A model generated the notes under the pieces. It worked only from the letters and a program-made list of their open reading frames with translations, did not search any database and was not told the origin of the DNA. The position numbers and the translations under genes were made by a program. From Vibrio halioticoli NBRC 102217 (GTDB taxonomy: Bacteria; Pseudomonadota; Gammaproteobacteria; Enterobacterales; Vibrionaceae): 35,062 nucleotides of DNA. Shown piece by piece: positions 18,795 to 26,202 of this stretch; positions within the stretch are counted from its first letter, which is position 1, and every line of letters starts with the position of its first letter. The stretch lies in the NCBI RefSeq assembly GCF_000496695.1, contig NZ_BAUJ01000058.1, positions 1 to 35,062 on the forward strand, written 5' to 3'.

Positions 18795-19952
18795 TTACTC
18801 CGCCGCTTCTGGTTTAGATTCGGCTTTAGCTGGCGCTACCTGCACAGGTAAGCCATTGCGCACACGCTGTAATCCGCCGACGATGATTTTATCGCCCTCG
18901 CCTAATCCAGTGTGCACAATCACTCCATTTTCAGTCTGCGCACCTAGCTCAACATTGCGTCGCTCCGCTACGTTGCCCTCACTCATTAGCATCACGAAAT
19001 CACCCGCGACATCGGTTTGCACGGCGCGACGAGGGATTGCCACCGCATCTTGAGTATTGGTTGAAGCGATCACGACATTGATGTGCTGACCCGGTAATAA
19101 AGTATGCTGTGCATTCGGCACTAAAGCGCGCACTGCTAATGTACCTGTGGTTAAATCAATGCGGTTGCCCACAAAGTCTAAAGTGCCTTTTTGTGGATGT
19201 TGCTGACCATTTTCCAGCTCCAACGTCACTTCTACGCCGCCACTATTGGACTCACCACTATTGGATTCGCCATCGCCTTGGTATTTATCAAAGCCAAACG
19301 CTAGACGCTCTCTTTCACTAAGTTGAAAAGCGGCGTGTACAGGATCAAGGCTGACTAAAGTGGTCAGTGTGCCCGATGATGGCGAAAGTAGATCGCCCGT
19401 GCTGACTTTAGTATCTGAAATACGGCCGGTAAACGGCGCGGTAATTTGGGTATATGAGAGGTTTACTTGTGCTAGCAATAACTGCGCGTTGGCTGCTTGC
19501 AATTGCGCATCAGCGCCCAGTTTCTCGGCTTGTTTGGTATCAAATTCAGACTGAGAAATACTGCCTCTAGGAAGCAAGTTTTTTGCACGCAGATAATCGT
19601 TTTCTGCACGTTTTAAGTGAGCACTTGCTTGGGCAACAGAGGCTTTAGCGCTGGCAACTTGAGCTTCAAAAGAAGAAGGCTCTATCGTATACAGCAATTG
19701 GCCTTTTTCGACAATTTGACCTTCTTTAAAATGACGTTGTTTGAGATAACCCGTCACTTGCGCAGTGATATCAACATCTTCCACCGCCTCAATGCGACCC
19801 ACATAAGCTTTGCTTGGCTGATACGCGACAATGGCAACAGGTTCGACGATAACAGTAGGAGCGACTGCGGTTTGTTGTGGCTTTTGCGATTCCCCACAAC
19901 CTGCAAGCATCAAAGCACTCACCAGACCCACTACTTGTAACGACTTCTTCAT
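18795..19952 (-). CDS. RND efflux periplasmic adaptor (membrane fusion) lipoprotein
   Basis: A 385-residue periplasmic adaptor of the AcrA/MexE class. The signal peptide ends in a lipobox LAGC with Cys19 as the lipidated residue. A biotinyl-lipoyl half-motif follows ([26 protein letters not shown], about 62-88, given here as its key G and K positions), then an alpha-hairpin coiled coil (about 100-160), the second lipoyl half ([18 protein letters not shown]) and beta-barrel/MP domains. It bridges the RND pump and an outer-membrane channel. Oddity: residues about 233-243 contain a duplicated Gly-Glu-Ser-Asn-Ser unit from a 15-bp tandem repeat in a loop of the beta-barrel region. AAAAGGTG precedes the ATG; the promoter should lie in 19953-20190. 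Confidence 0.93.
   Translation of the reverse strand: MKKSLQVVGLVSALMLAGCGESQKPQQTAVAPTVIVEPVAIVAYQPSKAYVGRIEAVEDVDITAQVTGYLKQRHFKEGQIVEKGQLLYTIEPSSFEAQVASAKASVAQASAHLKRAENDYLRAKNLLPRGSISQSEFDTKQAEKLGADAQLQAANAQLLLAQVNLSYTQITAPFTGRISDTKVSTGDLLSPSSGTLTTLVSLDPVHAAFQLSERERLAFGFDKYQGDGESNSGESNSGGVEVTLELENGQQHPQKGTLDFVGNRIDLTTGTLAVRALVPNAQHTLLPGQHINVVIASTNTQDAVAIPRRAVQTDVAGDFVMLMSEGNVAERRNVELGAQTENGVIVHTGLGEGDKIIVGGLQRVRNGLPVQVAPAKAESKPEAAE
19240..19269. repeat. Two-copy 15-bp tandem repeat inside the efflux adaptor gene
   Basis: Units CCACTATTGGACTCA and CCACTATTGGATTCG differ at two positions and are in frame, duplicating GESNS in the protein. This looks like a recent slippage or duplication in a surface loop. 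Confidence 0.8.
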
Positions 19953-20192
19953 TAATACACCTTTTAAAAATCAAAACTCTCTTGCACAAAGGCGTGTTTT
20001 TCGCCCTCGCAAAAGATGGATAATCAATAAGTGTATTCGTGAAAATCAGCAGTATTAATAAAACAAATGTAACTAAAATTTACAAAACTAGTTTCATAAC
20101 AAGTATTAGCCAAAGTATGACAATCACAAAAGCTAATTCAATCTAAAAACACCTAATAGCGTTGCATATTGACCTTGCTATGACATCTTCCA

Positions 20193-21080
20193 TCACTCAA
20201 TTTGCAGCTCTTTAACTAACTCCATCCACTCTTGGATTTCTTCACGAAAGTGTCGCTTTTGCGCATCAGAAACAGTGGCAAGTATGCTGACAATGCTTTG
20301 ATTAGCGAGCTGGCGATTGCGCTCTAGTTGGAGGGTAAGTAGCTCTGGATACACCTGCTCTGGTTCATTGACTAAAAAGGTCAGCTCTTTTTGATAAAAG
20401 AACGGATCATCACGGCGCGCAAACATAGTGTGGATGCGATCGCGCATAGTAATTCGATACAGGGCCCACTCTTTATGTGAACGCTCTATGTTATTAACCC
20501 AGGTTTCGACAATCACTTGCTGTTCATCGGATACAGAGCCTAGCCAGCGATGTAAATTTTTCTCAATTCGTTCTTGGTAGTAACGTTTGGCTTGCTGGTC
20601 GCTTTTACTGGCGAATTTTTTTGTGAACATCTCGTGCTTTAGAGTCAAATTCTCGATAAATTCGTCAATTTGTCCTTTGCTAAGGGAGCGAGACAACAAA
20701 TACACATCTGGCGTGGCCTTATTAGATAGGCGACGGATATGCGCCCGAAACACCTCTTGCTGTTGCTGCAAAAACGCCATATCCACCGCAGAGAGTTCCG
20801 CATCATATAAGGTTTGCAATTGCGCTTGGTAGTGAGGCAGCTCTTCGGTTTTATGCCACAGCGCCAATTGTTGTAAACGCTGATCGAGTATCTCTTCTTG
20901 TATCCCCGTTAAGGTGACGTAATCTTCCACATACTCAAGCACCACCCAATCTAAATTACGATAGACCATCTTTGCGGTACACGCCGTTAACGTCAGTAAT
21001 AGGGCCCCCAAGATTATGCTTTTTAATCGCCATCGCTTAAGTGCCAAAAAACCGTCTAACTGCAGTCTTATCATGCGCAT
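20193..21080 (-). CDS. DUF6279-family lipoprotein
   Basis: A lipoprotein of about 295 residues. A basic stretch (KRWRLK) is followed by a hydrophobic core and a lipobox TLTAC, so the mature protein begins at Cys. The mature part is mostly helical and charged (many Gln, Glu and Arg), starting with KMVYRNLDWVVLEYVEDYV, typical of the DUF6279 lipoproteins; their function is unknown. The frame is open to a TTG at 21122. I favour the ATG at 21080, which has AAGGA about 11 bases upstream; the ATG at 21074 is also possible. It is not tightly linked to the RND operon (240 bases away). Confidence 0.8.
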   Translation of the reverse strand: MRMIRLQLDGFLALKRWRLKSIILGALLLTLTACTAKMVYRNLDWVVLEYVEDYVTLTGIQEEILDQRLQQLALWHKTEELPHYQAQLQTLYDAELSAVDMAFLQQQQEVFRAHIRRLSNKATPDVYLLSRSLSKGQIDEFIENLTLKHEMFTKKFASKSDQQAKRYYQERIEKNLHRWLGSVSDEQQVIVETWVNNIERSHKEWALYRITMRDRIHTMFARRDDPFFYQKELTFLVNEPEQVYPELLTLQLERNRQLANQSIVSILATVSDAQKRHFREEIQEWMELVKELQIE

Positions 21081-21430
21081 GTGTATTGTCATCCTTAACT
21101 GATACCAATCGCAGTAATTCAATGATTGATTTTAATATCCTCTGTCCATGCAAAGTATTGTAGAAGCTTATGAAAATGGCGAATCAAAATACAAAAAATC
21201 ATAATGCGAATTAGCGATAGTCTCTTTAAAGATAGCGCCCTCATACTGCTAAAAATAAATAGCCCCTGCATAGCGCGAATGATAATCTGTTTTAGTTAGA
21301 CCAATGGATTTACACCCTCATCTTGATACAGCAATTACCAATATTGGGTACAACACTCTTACCTATGTCACGCTGTGTCTACATAACGTCTCCCGTGGCC
21401 CATTGGAGACGTATAAAAGGAGTTATTAGA
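21081..21430. other. Divergent intergenic region between DUF6279 and GST genes
   Basis: About 350 bases without a convincing gene. It holds the divergent promoters of the lipoprotein and GST genes and an AAGGAG ribosome-binding site at 21417-21422. I see no clear operator, terminator or RNA. Confidence 0.5.
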
Positions 21431-22054
21431 ATGTCTTTAGTGTTGTACTACGCGCCCGGCGCATGTTCTGGCGTGACTATCACAGCGATGATTGAATTAG
21501 GACTTGAATGCGAGTTTAAAAAAGTTGATTTAGCATCCGGCGAGCAAAAAACACCGGCTTATCAGCAGATTAATCCATACGGTAAAGTGCCTGCGGTGAC
21601 GGTAGACGGACAACTCCTAACAGAAAATCCTGCCATTTTGATCTACCTAAATTCACTAGCAACGTCATCAAAATTAATGCCCGATACTGACTGTGCTTTA
21701 CAGCGCTCGCAGTACTATTCCGATCTCATGTGGCTGTCTAGTTCGGTACACCCATCGGTGCGACATGTGTGTATGCCGTCATATTACACCCAGAGTAGTG
21801 ATACCGACGATGTTGTCGCCAAAGGAATCAAACAACTGATCCTTTACTTCACTATGGCTAATCAGCATTTACAGAACTCGACATGGTGGTATGGCGAGCA
21901 GTGGTCTATTTTTGATACCTATTTGCATTGGTGTTATACCCGTGCTCTGCGAGGAGGATTCGCTTTAGATTCATTCCCCGCGCTGCTGTCTCATCAGCAG
22001 CGTCTTGAGGCAAGACCGAGTTTTGCCATTCGACAACAAATAGAACAGCGCTAA
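21431..22054 (+). CDS. Glutathione S-transferase family protein
   Basis: A 207-residue cytosolic GST-like protein. The thioredoxin-fold N-terminal domain (1-80) contains YYAPGACSG at the catalytic site position, as in beta-class bacterial GSTs, and the cis-Pro with the glutathione-contact motif VPAVTVDGQLLTENPAI (about 50-66). The all-helical C-terminal domain follows from about 90. The open frame extends 36 codons upstream, but the ATG at 21431 has a strong AAGGAG and starts at the normal GST N-terminus. Substrate unknown. The AraC regulator lies 44 bases downstream on the same strand. Confidence 0.88.
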   Translation: MSLVLYYAPGACSGVTITAMIELGLECEFKKVDLASGEQKTPAYQQINPYGKVPAVTVDGQLLTENPAILIYLNSLATSSKLMPDTDCALQRSQYYSDLMWLSSSVHPSVRHVCMPSYYTQSSDTDDVVAKGIKQLILYFTMANQHLQNSTWWYGEQWSIFDTYLHWCYTRALRGGFALDSFPALLSHQQRLEARPSFAIRQQIEQR

Positions 22055-22098
22055 CCGCCCGCTGACCAAATATACAATTAACTCAGGTCGATGTTGTT

Positions 22099-22926
22099 AT
22101 GGTGCCAAGTAAAATTATTCCCAAAGGCCGCGCGGCGAAAGTGCTCAATATCCAAGGCCATGAGCCAGATGGTATTTGGCTACCGCACCGCCACGATTAC
22201 TATGAAGTGATGTGGTCGCTAGAAAGTCGCGGGCACCATTGCATCGACTTTATCCAATACCCATTAGCTAAAAATCGCGTCTTTCTTATCTCCCCCGATC
22301 AGGTACACGATGCTCGGCAGTTAAAAGGAGGATTGCGTGTTGTCGCCTTCAAAAGTGAGCTTTTTGAACACACAACTCGCCAACAAGCGACCATGTTTAC
22401 CTTGGGTTTTGATAAAGCCTTTCAGGTACCTTATTTAGATTTAGATGAACAAGGTGCGCAGCAACTCAACAAACTGTGGCAACTGCTTGAAGAAGCGGAT
22501 CAGGAACAAAATAGCGCGCTATTGGAGTCGTTACTGTCTAGCTACTTGCGATACTTATGCCGTTATAAACAAGATACGAGCTTATCATCCGAACCCCGCG
22601 CTCTTGATCCACGGGTGTTAAAGATAGAGTCACTTATCGAACAACATTATCGGAGCTATAAACGTTGCGATTTTTACGCGGCAACGATCAACCTCACCGC
22701 CAAGCGCACCAATGAGTTAATGAGACATAGCCGAGGCAGAACCGTCACCACCAGCATCATTAATCGGGTCTGTTTAGAAGCAAAGCGAGAGCTGACTTTT
22801 ACCACAAAATCTGTGCAAACTATCGCTCAGCAATTGGGTTATGAAGACAGCTCCTATTTTAGCCGCTTATTTAAAAACCAAGAGGGTTGCTCACCCACCG
22901 ACTATCGCTTAAAAATGTTCAAATAG
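22099..22926 (+). CDS. AraC-family transcriptional regulator
   Basis: A 275-residue regulator with an N-terminal cupin-type sensing domain (LPHRHDYYEVMWSLES, then LISPDQVHDARQL) and a C-terminal double HTH (about 175-275). The second HTH has the AraC signature (IAQQLGYEDSSYFSRLFKNQ, then GCSPTDYR). It sits between a GST gene and a Bcr/CflA drug exporter, all on the same strand, which suggests it controls one or both. The effector is unknown; the N-terminal His pair could bind a small aromatic or a metal, as in other cupin AraC proteins. The ribosome-binding site is weak (CAGGTCG about 10 bases upstream). Confidence 0.88.
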   Translation: MVPSKIIPKGRAAKVLNIQGHEPDGIWLPHRHDYYEVMWSLESRGHHCIDFIQYPLAKNRVFLISPDQVHDARQLKGGLRVVAFKSELFEHTTRQQATMFTLGFDKAFQVPYLDLDEQGAQQLNKLWQLLEEADQEQNSALLESLLSSYLRYLCRYKQDTSLSSEPRALDPRVLKIESLIEQHYRSYKRCDFYAATINLTAKRTNELMRHSRGRTVTTSIINRVCLEAKRELTFTTKSVQTIAQQLGYEDSSYFSRLFKNQEGCSPTDYRLKMFK

Positions 22927-23048
22927 TGCTAACACTCCGGTCTATTGTGAATACCTGCATCACATTATTTAGCGCATAATTTGGGTTCTACTCTCAAAAG
23001 TACAAAGCCGTTTCTGCAATTTTGTACCTCAAAGCATGTGACTAAATA

Positions 23049-24248
23049 ATGACAGCCAAAAACTCTAAGCCCATATTTCACCTAACGCTAGCGATGATGC
23101 TCACCCTTGGCGCTATCTCAGGGCTAACGCCTCTTTCTATGGATATGTACTTGCCGGCAATGCCAATCATGGCAACCGATCTCGCCACCAGTATCAACAG
23201 TATCCAGTTCACTTTAACTATCTATATGGCAGGCTTTGCCATAGGACAAATTATCCATGGGCCGCTTTCCGACAGTTATGGCCGAAAATCGGTATTGATG
23301 ATAGGTATCGCTCTGTTTGGCATCTCGTCACTGACCAGCGTATTTGTCGATTCAGTTTTTGCATTGACACTTTCTCGTTTGTGTCAGGGACTGAGCGGCG
23401 CCACAGGCGCAGTGGTGCTGATGGCGTTAATTCGTGACATGTTTAATCGCGAGGCGTTTTCTCGAGTGATGTCTCTGGTCAGTTTGATCATGACCATAGC
23501 TCCATTGGTTGCCCCTTTAATTGGCGGCTACCTTACTGTGTCGTTTGGCTGGCGCTCAATCTTTATATTACTAGCCAGCTTATCTGTAGTAATGATCCTG
23601 CTTATTGCTAAGCAGTTGCCAGAAACACTGCCGGTAGAAAAACGTCAACCTCTTAGATTTCGCTCCATATTCCTAAATTACATACAGGTTTTGCGCAATA
23701 AAAAATCCCTTGGACTCATCGCTTGTGACTCACTCGCCTTTACCGGAATGTTTTCATTCTTAACCGTAGGTTCGTTTGTTTATATCGATATCTTTGGAGT
23801 AAAGGTTGAGCACTTTGGTTATCTGTTTGGTCTGAACGTGATTACCATGACCTTATTAACTATGGTCAATGCAAGATGGGTAGTGAGTATTGGCGTACAC
23901 AGCTTATTGCGCGCTGGTTTGGCACTCATTGTTCTGGCAAGCATTGGCTTAGTTAATGTGTGGTACTTTGATTTAGGGATTGTCGGATTGGTTCCTTGCA
24001 TCATGGTGTATGTGGGTTCTATCGGACTGATCAACAGCAATTGCATGGCGCTGTTACTCAACAACTACTCTTCTTTGGCAGGCACAGCATCGGCACTAGC
24101 AGGGACAATGCGCTTTGGTATGAGTGCTATACTGGGATCCATTGTGGCGGGTTCCCCGCATAATCCGACTTTCACCTTGGTATTGAGCATGGCGCTGTGC
24201 GCGTTAGGGGCAACTTGCGCTTATGTTTATACGGCTCGCAACGCTTAA
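23049..24248 (+). CDS. Bcr/CflA-family multidrug efflux MFS transporter
   Basis: A 399-residue major facilitator with 12 predicted membrane segments. It has the DHA1 features of the Bcr/CflA group: TPLSMDMYLPAMP in TM1 (about 26-38), motif A as GPLSDSYGRKSVL in the TM2-3 loop, and LCQGLSGATGAVVLMALIRD in TM4 (about 112-131). It should export a drug or metabolite by proton antiport. It lies 122 bases downstream of the AraC-type regulator and ends at a strong hairpin. Substrate not predictable. Confidence 0.9.
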   Translation: MTAKNSKPIFHLTLAMMLTLGAISGLTPLSMDMYLPAMPIMATDLATSINSIQFTLTIYMAGFAIGQIIHGPLSDSYGRKSVLMIGIALFGISSLTSVFVDSVFALTLSRLCQGLSGATGAVVLMALIRDMFNREAFSRVMSLVSLIMTIAPLVAPLIGGYLTVSFGWRSIFILLASLSVVMILLIAKQLPETLPVEKRQPLRFRSIFLNYIQVLRNKKSLGLIACDSLAFTGMFSFLTVGSFVYIDIFGVKVEHFGYLFGLNVITMTLLTMVNARWVVSIGVHSLLRAGLALIVLASIGLVNVWYFDLGIVGLVPCIMVYVGSIGLINSNCMALLLNNYSSLAGTASALAGTMRFGMSAILGSIVAGSPHNPTFTLVLSMALCALGATCAYVYTARNA

Positions 24249-24293
24249 TTTAAATAGCGCATCGACTTTTCTGTAAACATCTGAAATAAACAA

Positions 24294-24325
24294 AAATGGC
24301 TTAGTTCTTCGCAACTAAGCCATTT
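24294..24325. terminator. Bidirectional terminator between MFS and aldo/keto reductase genes
   Basis: 13-bp perfect stem AAATGGCTTAGTT / AACTAAGCCATTT with a CTTCGC loop, flanked by an A tract on one side and T-rich sequence on the other. It lies between two convergent genes. Confidence 0.85.
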
Positions 24326-24357
24326 CTCGTTAAGTGTCTTTGCTTTTTATGTATTGC

Positions 24358-25266
24358 CTATGGCACACCATGGCCTTTCGACGCTACCCATACTCGATAC
24401 CATTGCTCGTTGGTCATATCCAGTTTAAGTGCTTCTACCGCTGAGGTTACGCGCTCTATCTTACCCGAACCAATAATTGGCAGTGGTTTTGATGGCAGTT
24501 TTCTGACCCAAGCGTAAATCACTTGATCAATGCTGCATGCTCCTAACTCTTCTTTTAACGCTTCTAGTTCACCTCGAACGCGCTGTGCTTGCTCGGTATC
24601 ACCACCAAAAATAGCGCCACCGGCTAAGCACGACCAAGCCATAGGGCGAGTGCGTAAGGTTTGCATGAGATCGAGTGTGCCGTCATCGGCAACATCAAAG
24701 TTTAATGGGTTAATTTCAACTTGGTTGGTTACCAAAGGTGCATCTAAGCGCGATTGCAGTAATTCAAAGCCGCGCGGAGTAAAGTTTGAAACGCCAAAAT
24801 GCGAAACCTTACCTGACGCTTTTAAGGTTGCAAAAGCTTGCGCCACTTCATCTGCGTCCATTAAGGCATCTGCGCGGTGGAGCAATAATACATCGATATT
24901 GTCGACTTGCAGGTTGCGTAACGAGTTCTCTACCGAAGCGATGATGTGTTGCTGTGATGAGTTGTAGTGATTGATTTTGCGTTGCGGGGTTTTGTCGCCG
25001 CAGAGCATGATATTGCACTTAGTGACAATTTGAATTTGCTGGCGAATGCTTTTATCTAATGCCAGTGCTTCGCCAAACAAGCGCTCACACTCGTAGTTGC
25101 CATAGATATCAGCGTGATCGACGGTGGTCACGCCTAGCTCTACGTGCTGACGCAAAAATGCAAGACGTTGCTCTGGGGTCATATGCCAATCAGCAACACG
25201 CCAATATCCTTGTACTAACTCTGATAACTGCGGTCCCTGTGGGGCGAGAATCACTTTCTGTACCAT
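24358..25266 (-). CDS. Aldo/keto reductase (YdhF-like)
   Basis: A 302-residue NADPH-dependent aldo/keto reductase with the (alpha/beta)8 barrel. The catalytic tetrad is complete: Asp50, Tyr55 (DHADIYG), Lys83 (VTKCN) and His130 (LLLHRAD). The cofactor-binding C-terminal segment includes LPIIGSGKIERV near 272. It resembles E. coli YdhF, whose physiological substrate is not established. GGAG precedes the ATG. It is monocistronic between convergent terminators, with 150 unremarkable bases upstream. Confidence 0.92.
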   Translation of the reverse strand: MVQKVILAPQGPQLSELVQGYWRVADWHMTPEQRLAFLRQHVELGVTTVDHADIYGNYECERLFGEALALDKSIRQQIQIVTKCNIMLCGDKTPQRKINHYNSSQQHIIASVENSLRNLQVDNIDVLLLHRADALMDADEVAQAFATLKASGKVSHFGVSNFTPRGFELLQSRLDAPLVTNQVEINPLNFDVADDGTLDLMQTLRTRPMAWSCLAGGAIFGGDTEQAQRVRGELEALKEELGACSIDQVIYAWVRKLPSKPLPIIGSGKIERVTSAVEALKLDMTNEQWYRVWVASKGHGVP

Positions 25267-25420
25267 TAACTACTCCAAGTTTTGTCGGTCGAGTAAGTCA
25301 TCATCCTATGTTCTGGGTTGGCATTGCTCAATTAGCGAGTATTTAAATTGCGTCGCTGAAGCTTAAAACTGCGAGACTCGGCACACATTGCAGGGCAAGG
25401 CATAACCGTTTATCGCCTTG

Positions 25421-26026
25421 TTAGTGAGGATTGAATGTGAGATTTGTCAGCGAATAGACCAGTTGAATGCCGTTTTTATCACTGCTCCATTGTACAAAGC
25501 GTTGCCCATCGGCGGTTTGCCACAGCAGCACTCTTGGCTCACTGGCTCGGTAACGCTGCAAAAGCTGCTGTACTTGTTTATCAACCAAAGTGGCAGGGGC
25601 TTTGCTTAATGCTTTTTCTATATCCAATGACCCACCCCCTAGCTCAATATTGACCAACTGAAAGCCATCGCTTCTTAAACCCAATTGCAACTGATTAAAG
25701 TGCACTAAGCTAAAGTCACTGCTTAATGTCAGTACGGGGCTAAGTGTGGGACTGTGATTGCTCGCAAATGACACCAGCGCATACATAGGCGTTCGGTGTA
25801 TCACTATTTGATCGCTGCAAAATAGTGGCGCGTCATCTGCGGCATCCTCTTCAGCGCAATCAAACCAATCACCCGATTGAGCAAACTCTTTTGCTGACCA
25901 CAGCGCAAATTGTGACGAAATAAAAGGCGCAAACCACAGCGGGTGAGCAGCGGCAAAAAGTTTAGTGGGCAACGGAGCCAACAGCATCAATCCGCCAACT
26001 AAAAGCCACTTTTTCCAAAGCATCAT
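25421..26026 (-). CDS. Hypothetical exported or membrane-anchored protein
   Basis: A protein of about 201 residues that I do not recognise. Starting at the double ATG (26026/26023) it has a classical N-terminal signal sequence: basic WKKW, then a hydrophobic core (LLVGGLMLLAPL) and a possible AAA cleavage site. The mature part is beta-rich with two cysteines about 15 residues apart (WFDCAEED ... LFCSDQ) that could form a disulfide. The frame extends 31 codons upstream but that extension would bury the signal. The ribosome-binding site is weak. It is divergent from the MalS-type amylase, sharing a 176-base regulatory region, which hints at a related periplasmic role (inference only). Confidence 0.65.
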   Translation of the reverse strand: MMLWKKWLLVGGLMLLAPLPTKLFAAAHPLWFAPFISSQFALWSAKEFAQSGDWFDCAEEDAADDAPLFCSDQIVIHRTPMYALVSFASNHSPTLSPVLTLSSDFSLVHFNQLQLGLRSDGFQLVNIELGGGSLDIEKALSKAPATLVDKQVQQLLQRYRASEPRVLLWQTADGQRFVQWSSDKNGIQLVYSLTNLTFNPH

Positions 26027-26202
26027 ATCTGTGATCTCTGCGACATAAGGTGTTGAAGATTCGAATAAAACATAGTGTTTACTGTACTCCATTAGCTTTG
26101 CGCAGTTGATGATCTGCACTGCAAATTCCCATCAAGCTATTTGAGCTACATGCTGAGTTTGGTCATTCTAAAGTGAGTTTATTTACGACCAAGGGAACCT
26201 TT

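Noticed and set aside
21323..21430. 36-codon N-terminal extension of the GST
   Set aside because: It precedes the strong AAGGAG and the normal GST N-terminus; its composition does not resemble a signal peptide.
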